From contig CM055611.1 of the NCBI GenBank assembly GCA_029379385.1, positions 7,750,001 through 7,814,000 on the forward strand: a stretch of DNA of 64,000 nucleotides. Reading direction: 5' to 3'. Each line of letters begins with the position of its first letter. Position 1 is the stretch's first letter. The DNA is from Quillaja saponaria. Lineage: Eukaryota; Streptophyta; Magnoliopsida; Fabales; Quillajaceae. A program made the translations under genes and the position numbers. The notes under the pieces were generated by a model. It was not told the DNA's origin, did no database searches, and worked only from the letters and a program-made list of their open reading frames with translations. Shown piece after piece: positions 1-12,499 of this stretch.

Positions 1-739
1 AACGATTTGTATTGGAATTGACAGACTTGACACCCTAGTTAGCGGGAGTTTGGTGCTAACTTCTTGTACTCTATGGGTATAAGCAATTTGATAGTTATGA
101 CAATGTACAATGCCTACATGTGCTTTTTCTAAAATGATTGTGACAATTGGTTTATTTACATTGCTTTAAGATTTCTATTATAGCTCTTTCGCCAAATAGT
201 TGTTGACAACAGTTTATTGCTTACGTTCTCAAATCTGTCTTTGTACCTTATGTAACTGATTATTGATAAAACACTCATGATTTAGCTTGTTTCTCTGCCT
301 GCTATATTACGTACTGTCTACTCATAGAGTCTTTGTGAGTCACTCTCATTAGCTTATGTTTTGTCTTCATATAGTTGATCTTGGATTTTAAGTTTCATGT
401 TAGGTGAAGGTGTCCGTGCGAAGTTTTTCTTGGTATGTCTAGCTTTTGTTTCGATTTGGGTCTAACTTGTATTGAAACTTATTGTATTCATGATGTCTAT
501 ATTTGTGTTTAAACTCAACTGTAACCTTATTCTGCGATTTTTTTTTTGGTCATCGATGATCATCTGTGTATTATGATGTTATTCTATCAGGTTTACAACC
601 TTTTAATCGTCCGAGTTGTAGACGGAGTATTGTAGTTTTGTTTCATTTTTGAGAACCTTTGTAGGCTTATTTGGGTCATGGTGGGCCTATGTTCATCCTG
701 ATCCATTCATTGATCATGGTCTCGGTTTTGGTTGTGACA
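1..739 (+). repeat. LTR-like fragment, cut by the window start
   Basis: The stretch around 310-345 (a CTCATAGAGTCTTTGTGAGTCACTC-like block) resembles the same part of the LTR family at 39.24 kb and 47.69 kb, and the fragment ends at 733-739 in TGTGACA, the terminal bases of that family. No initiator-Met primer-binding site follows, so it would be a 3' LTR, a solo LTR or a truncated piece. The small ORFs around 650-990 lie across this end and resemble no protein I know. Confidence 0.35.
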
Positions 740-2649
740 TATGCCCACCTACACACAGGCTCTTTTGTGACCTCATTGCTTACATCAGTACACTCAACCA
801 GTCCGAACCACATTCCATAATCGAAAAACCAATTACACATTATGCAAATTTCGTCATGAACATTAAACATGGAATTTCCTTGTGATTTTATTAAAACATC
901 ACTTATGATCAATGCATACATACGAAGGAGCCTTAAGTAGTAAAAATGATATTTTAACTCACACACACCAAAAATTACATTTTTCAGGAACATGCATATA
1001 TCTACTTGTTATCGTATTACCCAATTATAGTTGTGACCATAGTTTAATTTTCTAGTCTTTAGCCCAATTCGAGCCCAAACATCTAGTCTAAGATAGTCTA
1101 GTTCAGGGTACTCCAATCATCAGGGTTCCTCAAGCTTGCTTGGTTAAAATTTGTTTTAGTATCAGTTTGATAATTTCCAAAATTTTCTAATTTTGCTTTT
1201 TAGCCCTCTGGATCACCCTAGTTTATATTCATAGGATTAAAAATCCTAATAACTTAAAAGAATTATTAAGTACAACTATTTTTTTAAGAATTACATTACC
1301 ACAATTCCTAATAAATTTTTCGGCCAACAATGATTTTTACTAATTCATTAACTAATTTCTACTAATTAATTCAACCGCACATACAATTCCTTAATTTACC
1401 ATTTTTGGTCAACACATAATTTCCTTCTAGGAAATTCAAGTCTCAGTCACACATAAATTTTATCATTTACTTTTTACCACTAATTCAAATTATTTAATTT
1501 TCTTGGTCTATTTACCTCAAATTTGATCACTAACATCCTTAATTTAACTAATTCAACTTCCTTAATAATTTTTGGCCAAGATTCATCCTAATTGCATAAT
1601 TAATTCATCAATTATTCTTAGAATTAATTATCATTAAAACCCCAAGAATTAAAATTAATGATATATACCTCAAGATTTTGGCTAAATCACTTGAACAACC
1701 TCCATAAACCTCTCAGGTCAAATCAAGATCCCCACCTTCGAGACTCTTGATAGCACATGCAATTGGATATTTGAAATCCTCACCTTGAAAAGATTCACTC
1801 CTCCAAGATTCACTCAATTCCAACTCTTGGTTTGTATTTTACCGAACTTTCTTTCTCTCTTAATTTTTCTCTTTCTCCCTGGGCTCTTCTTGATCCAAGT
1901 TTAACCTATATATATATGCACTTATGTTTTCTAATTTATGAATTCCTAATCATTATTACTTATCACCTCACATACATTTCAAGTTCTTGGATGGGTATAA
2001 CTTATATAAAACTCTACTAATCTTACACTCTATCGTCCTATCCTTCTATCTACACCATCATTTCATTGTATTTTCAGAATCATTAAAAAGGGTACTACGT
2101 ATTCCAATGCACAAGGAATATCATTCTTCTACTCTAAACTTCAAAACACATAGCAATAACCTAGTTTGGGTATCTAAAATACAGAACTAAAAATTAAAAA
2201 AAAAAAACAACAACAATAACCTAATTGTACTCATAACCATTGATAGTTGAAGAAACAGTAATTCTATGATTTAGGAATATTAGAAGTTATAATCACAAAA
2301 CAACATAGATTTCTATATTTAAACACATACGAGCTATACCAACATTAAAGCATTAAATTCTCAATAGGCTTTTTCTTCAGCACTATTGAAGCAATCAGAG
2401 GCAATAAACACAAAAAAAGTAGGCACTAAGTCTAACCCAATAGATATCCCTTTCCAGCTTCTCTAACCTCTTAGCTACTAAGTCCAGGATAGAAAAGTGG
2501 GCACAAAATATATTAAGAACTCATAATAAGTACCAGAATGGTGCTAGAAATAATTTTTATATAAAAAATTGGTCCATTACAAGCAACAATAGTCTAAATA
2601 AGAGGAATAAAACATAGAACAATTAAGATAAACTATGTATTGTCTCTTT
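740..2649. other. AT-rich non-coding stretch, no gene seen
   Basis: Only short ORFs without recognisable domains occur here. The stretch 1020-1880 is rich in TAATTAA-type sequence and looks like decayed transposon or intergenic DNA. A run of A lies near 2196-2208. Confidence 0.5.
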
Positions 2650-3950
2650 CTATCTAGTTTCTAAGAACTCTATAAAATAGAGTTATTTTATATCCTTTTA
2701 CTCATATTATTTTAGCTATGTTCTAGAGTTCTAGTTGATTTTTGCTTAGTTTTAAGTTAGATCCTAGTTGAGTCCTTATTGCATTAGGATGTTGAATCAT
2801 AGTTGATTTAGGATAGAATTTAGGTGATTTATATGAGTTCTAACTTATATTAACTTAGTTTATGTGTTTGGAAGGTTTAATGCTTAAAGAAGTCCTATTG
2901 GAAGTCAAATTGAAGGTGAATTTGGATTCAAAATCACAAAACAGCATGTGTCTACCATATGGCAGTGTGATCCAGTGCCAAAGGATTTGTTTTGTGGCCC
3001 TTAGAAGCAATGCTGTGGCACTAGAAAGATGGAGCCGTAGCACCCGAGCCACTATCGAGGCTCTGTTTCGTTGATTTTTGAAGTCGCGGCCTTGAGAAGC
3101 TGCAATTGTAGCGCCAACACAACTCTTAGTCCGAATTGAACTAAAATGGAATGTTTTTAAGCCTATAAAAAGTGAACTAGCTTGAGGATTCAAAGGAGAC
3201 ACAACTAAGCTAAGATTTTATAGAGAAAAAGGAGCTATCAAGAGTGCAAAAAGGTAAAAAGAGTTTGGATGTTGAAGATTGAAGACTACAACCTATCAAT
3301 TTTCTATTATTTTACTCCTTTTTTACTTTTCTTATATTTCTTTGATGTCTACATTATTTGAATTTATGTCTACACTAAGTAGTATGAACTAATTTATTCT
3401 CTAGAATTACAATTGAACTCAACATATAGCTTAATGGTTCTTGATTGCTTAGGATTTTGGTATTTGGATTGTTTATTTCATTCTATGCTTAATGCTTGTA
3501 GTTGATTAGCTACTAATTAGATTGATGTGGTAAACCTAAAAAAACTTTAAAAAGGGAGTTTAGGTTTAGCCTTGAGTGATATAACACTTGTTTGAATTCA
3601 TTCACATGATTGTTTGAATTTAACTCATATATAGGATAGGAATATACCTATATGCCTTATGTAGCCAATTTAGGTCTAATCTTAATAGGTCTTGCTTAAC
3701 TAAATTCTCATAGGAATATAGTAAATTGGTTAAGTGAATAAGACATAGAAATATACTTATAATTGAATTAGAACCATAGGTTAACAATTCCATACAATAT
3801 TTAAGTATGATAAGATAATAATAAATCAAGTGAAGTGTTAAGCGAAATTATAATTCTAGGCTTTATCCATTGAAATCTCTAGTTTAATTTGTCATTAATT
3901 AGATTTAGTTTAAATTAGATTTTCTACCATAATTTGTTTGTTTAAATAAA
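2650..3950 (+). repeat. Dispersed LTR/non-autonomous retroelement-like repeat, copy 1
   Basis: Positions 2700-2950 match, in inverted orientation, 9540-9790: shared blocks include the ATATGAGTTCTAACTTATATTAACTTA stretch (2833-2860) and GGAAGTCAAATTG (2899-2911). The later part, with GC-richer CACCGCGGC-like pieces near 3000-3110 and the TAGGAATATA/GACATAGAAATATA segments near 3635-3760, resembles the inverted copy at 41.4-42.9 kb. The organisation (AT-rich head, short GC-rich segment, TATAAAA at 3163) suggests an LTR plus leader of a non-autonomous element. No coding domain is visible. Confidence 0.45.
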
Positions 3951-4849
3951 ATTAGGATTGTTTTAATTTATTACTTAGCTACATATTAGTAACAATTCTT
4001 CATGGGATCAACACTCTACTTAATCATTATATTACTTACAACAAAACGTGTGCTTGCGTTACAAAATTCGTGTCAGTTTCTACTACATGTCCCTACATTT
4101 AAAGTCCTCAATACCCTAACTTATGTTTTTCTTTCCTATATAAGTAAACCCCTATATCCCTTTACTAAGCAACTAAGCAACAAGCAGTAAAGTACTCAAC
4201 TCTTAAGTTAATATTCTCTTCCTAGTCTTTGAAAAAGCAACATGCATAATGGAAAAAAGTAGATATTTCCTTGAAAATGGATAAGATATAAGGAAGATAT
4301 AACTACATAAGTCAACTACCTGTGTCATGGCTATAGCTGGAACTAACACAAGAGGCCTCTTCAAAGTCTAATAAATAGAGTCAAAAAAGTGGTTGAGACA
4401 TTGATTTACTAGTAACTACACTTATACTTATTGTAGAGAAAATAAGTTGAAGAATGTGAGTTAATGTCTCTCACATGTTTAACCTGTGGTCTGGCAAAAA
4501 AGGAGAGACTAAGAAAAACAAAACCTACAAGATTGGATTTCAAGGATATTCCTTTACAGAGTTGCTGAGCTAGGTTAAACTCCTAAATTGTATGACATTA
4601 GCCTTCAAAAATAACTCAACAACCATAGATGAAAGAAAAGGACCCTATATTCAAAACAAATCAACAACCAATGACTTTTATTAATAAAAAGACTACATTG
4701 ATACAACAATTTTGTTTCTTTTATAAAGACAATGATGATTTATGATAACAACATTTGAATATCCTAAAACACTAGTTATATAATATTCCTCTTAATTGAT
4801 AGGCATTCAAGAAAAATGGCTAACCTTTGCAACTGAAGTTGCTTAGTGT
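3951..4849. other. Non-coding, nothing recognised
   Basis: No domain-bearing ORF, RNA gene or clear repeat was seen. The 62-residue ORF at 4002-4190 has no recognisable motif. Confidence 0.45.
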
Positions 4850-6440
4850 TATTCATGGACAGGAAGAGGGAGATCCTCAATGACAGCGAATCTCCTCAAT
4901 GGCGCAACAGAGTCAAAGACGACAGTGGGCAATGGGTCTAGTCAAAGAGGGAGGATGGTGGTTTGAATTTCTGAAATGGAGGAAGAGGGAGAAACTGAAA
5001 AGGAAATTCGCAAATTAAGGATTTGATCTAGGGAGATTATCTGAGTCTACCACGCCAAACGTAGGTACATTAAGTAGCAAATGCAGAAGTATAAATAATC
5101 TAAAAATATATATTTTATATTTGTGTTTGCCCACTGTAGACTCAGATATTTAATAACACAAAAAAAGATATTCTCACAAAAAAGGTGTCTAACTTAGGTC
5201 CAATTTGGTTCTGTGTTTACACACTGTATTTAGGAGCTGAAAAGTAATTTTAACCAATTAATTGTTTGTTTTGTTAAAAATTAAAAGTGATTTTGTCTAA
5301 TACAAAACACATTTTTGTCCATTTTGGAGAAGTTACAAATAGGTAACTTGTCCAAAACATACCTTTGCAAAGACAAGGGATACAGTTTTTTATAATATTT
5401 TAGGACAAATTGCCCTTAACCTATTTCTAAATTTACATTAGTTAAACATTGTCTGCTTTCCATATTATTATGATCACTCTTTGCCTTATTCTAGAGCCTT
5501 AGACGGTATTTCATTAGTTTACTCAAAATTCTAGGAGATCTAACCACTATCTTTTTTTTTTTAATCAATTTTTTCATTCAAGGTGACTTTTCTTATTCTC
5601 TCTAACTCAGTATATTGCATATAGGGTTTTATCAAAAGTTTTTCTTTTCACTTTGGATTTTTTTTTTTTTGAGTTTATGATACTATATTGAGGGTTTTGA
5701 AATGGAGAGAAAGGAAAAATTCTGTCGTGATGTGTTTGTCCATGCTTATCTTTAGTGCCTTGGTTTTAGTGCATCTAAATCTTCTTAGTTGTTGAGCCTA
5801 TTGGAGATTTTCTTTGCTTATTTTTCTTCTTTCTCTCATTTCTTCTTCTGTTTAAAAAGGATTCTTATCCTCTTCTATGCACTCTCTTTGTTGAAAAACA
5901 AATACAAAAGCAAAAATAAACAAATAATTCAAATATTATAATAAAAATTGTTATTTTAATTAATTCATTAAAAGGATTATTAAATTAAAAAAAAATATAT
6001 CTTAGAAAGCACTTTTGTAACCAAATATAAATTCACAAAAATCATTTCTGACAATCTTTTTATGTTTTTTACACCATCAAAAGCACTTATAAAGTTATGT
6101 AACCAAATACCTTACTCAAGGTCAAAATCACATTTCAAATAAAGCAACCAAATATGAAAATAGATTACATCAAAATCAATTCTCCAATAATCACTATTGG
6201 CAAAATTAATTCTTTAAAATATTGTTTTGCAAAATCCAAGCCAAACTAGCACTTAATCTATTATATGCATCTGTATAATATTATTAGCGTCTGCGTTCAA
6301 ATTTTTTTGCAATTTTCTGCATCTAAGTAAAAAGGCAGATGCAGGTACAAAATTTGCAAACTCAACTAACTGTTTATCTATGCCGAGATAACTGAGTCTA
6401 TCGAAATGCAGATGCAAATAAGGTAATTTTTTTATAGTGA
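4850..6440. mobile_element. CACTA-like non-autonomous element remnant
   Basis: The parts 4900-5160 and 6255-6440 contain repeated GCAGATGC / GTCTGCG / AGTAGCAAATGCAG motifs in both orientations, like CACTA subterminal repeats, and the same motif set recurs at 40.19-40.44 kb. The right side ends in TTTTTTTATAGTG (6427-6439), the complement of a CACTA-type end. Between them, 5195-6254 may be a nested insertion: it begins with TCCAATTTGGTTCTG and ends near CCAAACTAGCACTT, which look like diverged inverted ends. No transposase ORF is present. Confidence 0.35.
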
Positions 6441-7477
6441 TCACTATTAATAATAAAATTGAATCATATCTTTCCATAATTTCATATACCTTTTGGACCA
6501 GTTAGTTGACAATTGAATACTAATATGCCTAGTAGTCTGGGACAAAGGCAAAATAAATCAAAAAGTGTCATGCATAATTTGAATACTAATATGTTGTGAG
6601 ATTGTGACATTTGAACTTAAAATTATTGGGTTGATTGGTTTAATTGTGAACTTGTTTGGTATTGTCTCCAAGAAAATGTTGTGAGATTGTTTGTTTGGAA
6701 ATTATTTGTGAATATTAATTCAGTATAAATTACTAAAAATAGAAATTCTTTTCATACATTTTTAACTATATCAATTAATTTTGTTATTCCATCTAAATTT
6801 AATATTTTTGAACATGTGCACTGTTAGAGACTTCTAGACCAAAAAATTTGGTTGGACCAAATGCTTTGATGCTGATGAAGTAGGGTCAAGTATATGTCTA
6901 TTCCAAGTCCTAATTTCAGTTGGGAACCAAAACTTCATTATTGTTATTATTATTGAGATAAAACTACTATAGCCTAAGTTAATATATGCTTTGGAGGAAA
7001 AACTCCAAATTGGTGCTTTCTCTCCCATGAGGTGCTTTTCTCTCATGCATTTCTACATAGTTTAGGAGACATAGAAGTATTTTGGGCAAAATTTGTAAAC
7101 TCGATTTTATGATGAGTTAATTATAATTTGAAAACTTTTTCTTGAAGATCATTATTAAAGTAGACACTCACATTTTTTTTTTCCCTGTTTAAGGCACCCA
7201 TTTAGAAAAACAGTGACTATGGTCACTGAAAAATGATGACATGACAATGTTCTCTCTTCTCCATAAAATTAAATTTTGAAGAGCATCAACAAACATGATA
7301 TATATATTTTTATTCATGAAAGACTGATTTATTTTTTAATTTTTTTAAAGACTTGAAAGTTTTGTCTCATGATGCCATGTCGGGAAAAGAAAAGATTAAA
7401 AAAGAAAAAAAATCCATGTCATCGATAATTTTCCATTAAGCATTTTTCAAAATTTTGAAAATAATTAAGTAAATGTC

Positions 7478-7508
<31 letters not shown>

Positions 7509-8125
7509 AATGTCATTTGTTGCCATCAATATGCAATTTAAGAATTTGTAAAATAACTAAAAAAATGATGAAAAACAAAGAAAAAAAAAAAACTACCATG
7601 TAGGAAAGAGAAAAGAAATATAAAAGGATGGTAAGTAATGTCCCTGACTGCACTCAATATGTTACAATGATAAAAATGCCCCCTTAGTTTTTTGATTGGT
7701 TTCTTTTCTTTTTTTTTTCTTTTTTTTATATTCATTTCATTTTATTTTATTTTTTGATTAATTTCTTTTAGTTTTTTCTTATTTTTTATATTCATTTCAT
7801 TTCCTTATTATTTTGATACTTTTATTTATATTTATTTTTATTGGTTATTAATGTTATAATATTAGATAACTAAATTATTTATTTTATTTACATGTAACCT
7901 AATCACTTGTTTTAAATATTTATTTGTAATTATATTATATTTTTATTATTAGTTTTACTTATATGGTATTTTTTTTCATTTGATTAAATACAATAATTTA
8001 TTATTTAATATATTTATTAATTTTTAAATTAAACAACTAATACATTTATTTGTTTATTATTATTTATTTTATTCATTTGTAATTTTTTATTGAATTATTT
8101 TTTTTATGTGATAAGGAGGGTATTT
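6418..8125 (+). repeat. Stray copy of UGT-upstream sequence
   Basis: 6418-6800 matches 52.74-53.16 kb and 53.23-53.66 kb (the CTTTCCATAATTTCATA...CCTTTTGGACC and GGGTTGATTGGTTTAATTG blocks). 6830-7250 matches the 53.69-55.43 kb array (GGTTGGACCAAATGC at 6851). 7310-8120 matches 51.38-52.04 kb and 55.95-56.11 kb (the GTTTTGTCTCATGATGCCATG block). No UGT coding sequence follows here, so this is an upstream-only fragment of the duplicated region, or a repeat that seeded it. Confidence 0.6.
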
Positions 8126-8490
8126 TTATTACTTGACTAAATTGAACTGAATCTATAAAGTAGGAATTAGAAATCTCACTTCTCCAGAGTATTATTTATG
8201 AATAGTGACATGTATAAATTATCAAAAAAAAGAACGAAAAAATATTATCTGAAATTGTTTGATGTTGAAAATAATATTTAAAAAAGCAATTAAAATATAA
8301 AATTTATTTACTATTTTAGTCTTTGAGAATTATTATCATTTTCTATCTTGTTTTTCAAGAAATTATTTTTTCTATTCATATTTTTTTTATTTAATTTATC
8401 TCTATTTTTTTGCTCTAGTCCTTCCATTATTTAATTTTTTTAATTGAGTTCTTAGTTAAGTCGATTTTTTTTTTGTTTTAGCTCTACAAG

Positions 8491-8815
8491 TCTTATTTGA
8501 CACTACAGGCGTTATGGTACGATCGTCTCATGCTAAGGACTTGTAAATGATTCTTTTGCCCCCCCCCCCCCCTCCCCCACCCTGAAAAGGCTAAATTTAT
8601 AACTTGAAATCCTAAAACTTGCATACTTTTTCCATCGATAGTCCAAATGACGTTATGCTTTTTCCTTTAAGTCCTATTTGACACTATAGATGATGCAGTA
8701 TGATCGTCTTGTCCTAATAACTTGTAAATGAATGTTTTGTCCCCTAAATCCTAAAAAGGCTAAGTTTATAACTTGAAACTCCAAGTTAAAGCATTAAAAC
8801 CTAACTGTTGATCTC
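8491..8815. repeat. 181-bp imperfect tandem duplication with a C tract
   Basis: A unit starting TCTTATTTGACACTACAGG at 8491 recurs as TCCTATTTGACACTATAGA at 8672. Both continue through GATCGTC, ACTTGTAAATGA and AAGGCTAA-TTTATAACTTGAAA. Unit 1 holds a 14-base C run at about 8559-8572 where unit 2 has only CCCC. Confidence 0.7.
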
Positions 8816-9479
8816 AATAAATATAAATTTTAAATATGAAATTAAAACAACCTACCTTAGATGGTTGAGGTGGTGGTACCAAAGGTTGTGGTTGTAACCG
8901 AGCTTTCACAAAAAAATCCATCTGTTATGGCATGAATCCTAGTGGAAAATAAAGATGTAGATAAGATGTCTTGGTACTAAAAGCTGCAAAGCTAGACCCA
9001 ACTTCTCTAAGTACCTACTAGGATGATACAGCCACCGAAACCATAGATCAGGCCATTCTTCTTGCCACCCTATTAGCTTTACAAACAAAGGAAAGTCACT
9101 CACAAGGAGCTGGGTTAATGTATCAGTGTTCAGTTAGACGCTAAATTGTCCAGACTCACCTATAAGCTTGCCTCCCACTCACCTATTAGCTAGCATCGTC
9201 TTCAAAAGCCTCTAAAAGTCAGGCTCGCCCACTCTATCATAACACACCTCACACCAATTCTGTGGGATCCAATCAAGGAACCCATCCTCTTTCCAACCAA
9301 GAGGATTTGATGGGTGCTTCTTCTTCAAATAAGTGCGCAACTTCTAGAGGATATTAGTACACCTCTTCCTGGTAACTGCATCGAAAACAACTCGGGTTGT
9401 AGCTCTCTACTCGGGAATGGTGAGCTTAAACTATCGCTACACGATAATGTCTAACACCAAATTAGACCCGCGGCCACAC

Positions 9480-9800
9480 TTTTCTGGCACCACAATGCCA
9501 GCCCTTCTATCAGCAACTTACTGTTATGAAGGTTTTGAAATTTTAAGCTCGAATTCTTCTCCAATTTGACTTCCAATGCCTTCTTGTATTAAACTTTCAA
9601 AACACACAAAATAAGTTAATATAAGTTAGAACTCATATAAAACACTAAATCCTAGCCAAAAAGAACTACTATTCAACATCGTAATACAATAAGGATTCAA
9701 CTAGGAATTAAATTAAAACTAAGCAAAATCAAACTAATCAATAACATAGCCAATACTATAAATCAAAAGGATGTGTAATAAGTCTATTAAATAGACTTAT
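9480..9800 (-). repeat. Dispersed repeat, inverted fragment (copy 2)
   Basis: The reverse complement of 9540-9790 matches 2700-2920 over most of its length. The minus-strand reading starts TGATAAGTCTATTT near 9802, a TG start compatible with an LTR edge. Only the head of the repeat is present. Confidence 0.55.
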
Positions 9801-10427
9801 CACTACTTGAATAATATATAAAATAAAATTTAAAACTTAGAAAACACTGTTATTGTACTTACCATAAAATCATTATAATAATAAGCCTTCATTGCTCATA
9901 GAACTTTCAATTATGGAAGACAGGACCGGGAAGGTGCTTTATGACAATAGTCAAAAATAATGGTGCCCACTTTCGTGTCCTTAGGGTATTCCCCAATGAC
10001 TGCTCTACAATACAAACAAAAAAATATGCACATATAAGCTATAATATATTTGAATAAGTGTAATATGAAAAATAATTACATGTCCCAAGATATACGGATA
10101 AGTGGGTAATCCTCCTTAACTTCAAATGGAGGGAAACCTTATTTTGGCCCCACTTCCCTAGCTAATGTATCACACTCCACTTTGTCCTCTACATGAGGTT
10201 CTTCAAGATCTGCCCCATGCTTGACATCTTGATGAGCTGAAGTTACAATAAAAAGTAACTATGAGTACAATGGAATGCAATCAAATCAGTAAATAAGAAA
10301 GATACCAAAGCTTTAAATTGTAACTTATATGTCCATATGGATCCTAAACTTGATGGGATATGTGAAGAACCCACATCAAATAAGTACCAATCCTACTTTA
10401 GAGATGAAGCAGGTATCGAAACAATGG

Positions 10428-10525
10428 GATATGGAGTTGTAGCTATAGTGAGAGATGGAGTTGCAGCTATGGTAAGAGATGGAGTTGCAATTGTGGAAGG
10501 AGATGAAGCTATAGTTGTAGAAGAA
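10428..10525. repeat. 24-bp minisatellite, about four units
   Basis: Units of the form AGATGGAGTTGCAGCTATGG repeat with a 24-bp period and stay in frame. On the minus strand they give an 8-residue Ser/Thr/Ala/Pro-rich repeat in the N-terminal piece of the decayed ORF; on the plus strand a Val/Ala/Asp-rich one. Confidence 0.65.
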
Positions 10526-10840
10526 AATGGACCTGCAACTGATGTAGACGCTCCACGATATCCTTGAATGGGGGTAAAATGTCCTCTAGGCATGGTAAGA
10601 CATCTGAAATATCATCAAATAACCATTACAATCAAATTCCACTAATAAATAATATACAAAAAACAAAGGAACATGAAACTTCCAAGAGCGAGATAGGTAG
10701 AACAAGAGGTACATATAGTTGCTTTTACAAATATGGCAAGTATGGAATTGTATGTAATATCGATATTATATTATTGATGGCTCAAAAACAAAATAGGGTA
10801 CAAATAAAAAGCATATAATATAATCTTTTATGTAACAAGC

Positions 10841-10974
10841 AGACCATACATACATATGGTGTATGTACATTCTACCGTAGGAATTCTCTCACAAACAGCA
10901 TTATTAATTCTTGGTTCTTCCTTCTTTTTGTATTGTATGCCTATCCATCATAGACCATACATACATATGGTGTC
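10841..10974. repeat. Duplicated short palindrome
   Basis: The stretch AGACCATACATACATATGGT occurs at 10841 and again at 10952, followed in both by GT. ACCATA and TATGGT can pair around a 6-base loop. Confidence 0.6.
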
Positions 10975-11014
10975 CTTTAGAGTAGGTAAGAGATATGATT
11001 TGAAGTTTTGCTGA

Positions 11015-11270
11015 AGGGGATGTAAAAGAGAAGGGTTAGGGATGTAAAGGACAAGCACCATTTACCTTTCTCAATCCCATCAATTCATACCTCTTTTACA
11101 TCCCTAAATCTTACAAATCATATTTCAATCTCTAAAATTCAGCTTCTCCCTGCAAGTAAATTTCAACTCTCCCATCAATTCCTACATTTATTGCTTCCCT
11201 AAATCTTGCAAATCATAGTTCAATCACTAAAATTTAGCTTCTCCCTAAAAACATATTTCAATCTCTACAG
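11015..11270. repeat. Hairpin plus ~100-bp tandem duplication
   Basis: GGGATGTAAAAGAG (about 11019) and CTCTTTTACATCCC (about 11092) are inverted partners. From 11102 a unit starting TCCCTAAATCTTACAAATCAT recurs at about 11203 with TCAATC-CTAAAATT-AGCTTCTCCCT in both. Confidence 0.6.
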
Positions 11271-12499
11271 TGTTGGGTTTTCCTCACTATAAAGCAAATT
11301 TAGCCTCACTCACTCGAATTATTTACAATCCCACAAAATTATTTTCGGATTGCACAGTAGGATCTCATTGTCTTTCCTTCTCATCACTAATTTCAGATTT
11401 CCTCCAACCCTACCATTATTTTCAGATTGTAGATTATGCCAACTCCTCCATTGCTTCTATTCTCTTCTTAATCAAAATTGTCTCTCAATCCATTCTTGTA
11501 CATCAAGTTTGATTTTGTTGGTCCTGCATCTAGATATCTTGATTTTGTTTGTTTCTGTACTAATTATCATTTTCTCTAGTTTTGGATTTCTTATTTGAAA
11601 AATGAATGTGCAAGCCTTTTTCTTTGAATTGTCAAGTTATAAAAGTTTTATTTTTATGTTCATTGAATTTTTTTTTCTTTTCTGTTTTATTGCCTGAATT
11701 TGGGGTAGAATAATAGATGTTGAAAAGTTTTGTTTCAAGATTTCTTCTCGAACTGTTAAAGTTTGTAAAGATTTGACATTTTGGTTTGTTGAATCTTTTT
11801 TTCTTTTCTGTTTTATTTTAGTTATGCTTTAAGTAGTAAATTTGCATCATATGTTAAACAGCCACCAATAAAATAATTCTTCCCCAGTTTAGAAAAGCTC
11901 CGAGGAATAATGGCTTCTTCATGTCTGCTGACTTGAAAGTAACCCTCCCTAAAAGGAGTAAATTTTCATGGACCTAAAGGAAGTAAATTTTCATTTTTCC
12001 TATCTGATTTTGTTGTTTTTCTTTACCATTTTCCCTAGTGAAGATGCATCCTATTATTTTATTTTTTCCTGTTAAGTTAGAAGGTAGGACATAACAATTC
12101 TAATTTCTTATTTATTATTGTTGATTTGTTTACTCGGTTTGTTTTAAGATGAACTACTGTTGTTAAGCAAAACACCAGAGCTTTTCACATTTAAGACACT
12201 CATGATTTGCATTTCTGCTCTATATATTTTCTCGAATTTAATATTGAATCTTTCAAATTCAAGGCATATTTGATAATAGCAGTGTTTATGATATTAACTA
12301 ATTATTGAGGACACAACAAATTTTTTTAGAAAAGATGATGTAACCATAATCATGTTTCCTTTGACTGGTTACAGGATCGATCAACCACATCTCGCCTCTG
12401 CCCAAAGTTTTTTGCTTTGAATTTTTGCAATTCCACAGCAACTGTAGCTGCAGACTTTCTTTCTTCTCCAAAATGACAGAATTTTCGATTTTTCCCAAA
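11271..12499. other. Non-coding, UTR-like, no gene recognised
   Basis: A CACTATAAAG TATA-like motif near 11286 is followed by C/T-rich sequence that resembles a plant 5' UTR, but no long ORF follows. This may be the leader of the Helitron transcription unit far downstream; that is inference. Confidence 0.3.

Larger units (their letters stand above)
8850..10593 (-). pseudogene. Decayed CACTA (Ptta/En/Spm-type) accessory ORF, probable
   Basis: On the minus strand, about 9420 down to 9190 reads in pieces as VVFDAVTRKRCTN, KKHPSNPLGWKEDG and IPQNWCEVCYDRV, then LLKTMLANRA. This order (basic segment, W-x-x-x-C/L, later NRA followed by Gly-rich text) is like the plant Ptta/En/Spm transposase-associated ORF of CACTA elements. 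An upstream piece at 10593-10393 gives a Met-initiated Ser/Thr/Pro-rich N-terminus, and 10240-10085 reads as an acidic stretch. Stops and frame changes are frequent and a repeat fragment (9480-9800) lies inside, so it cannot be functional. The family call rests on residue pattern only; an unrelated decayed ORF is possible. Confidence 0.35.

Noticed and set aside
10337..10818. Plus-strand ORFs with Val/Asp-rich repeat
   Set aside because: The repeat is a DNA minisatellite; the minus strand fits a decayed transposon ORF better, and no plus-strand domain exists.
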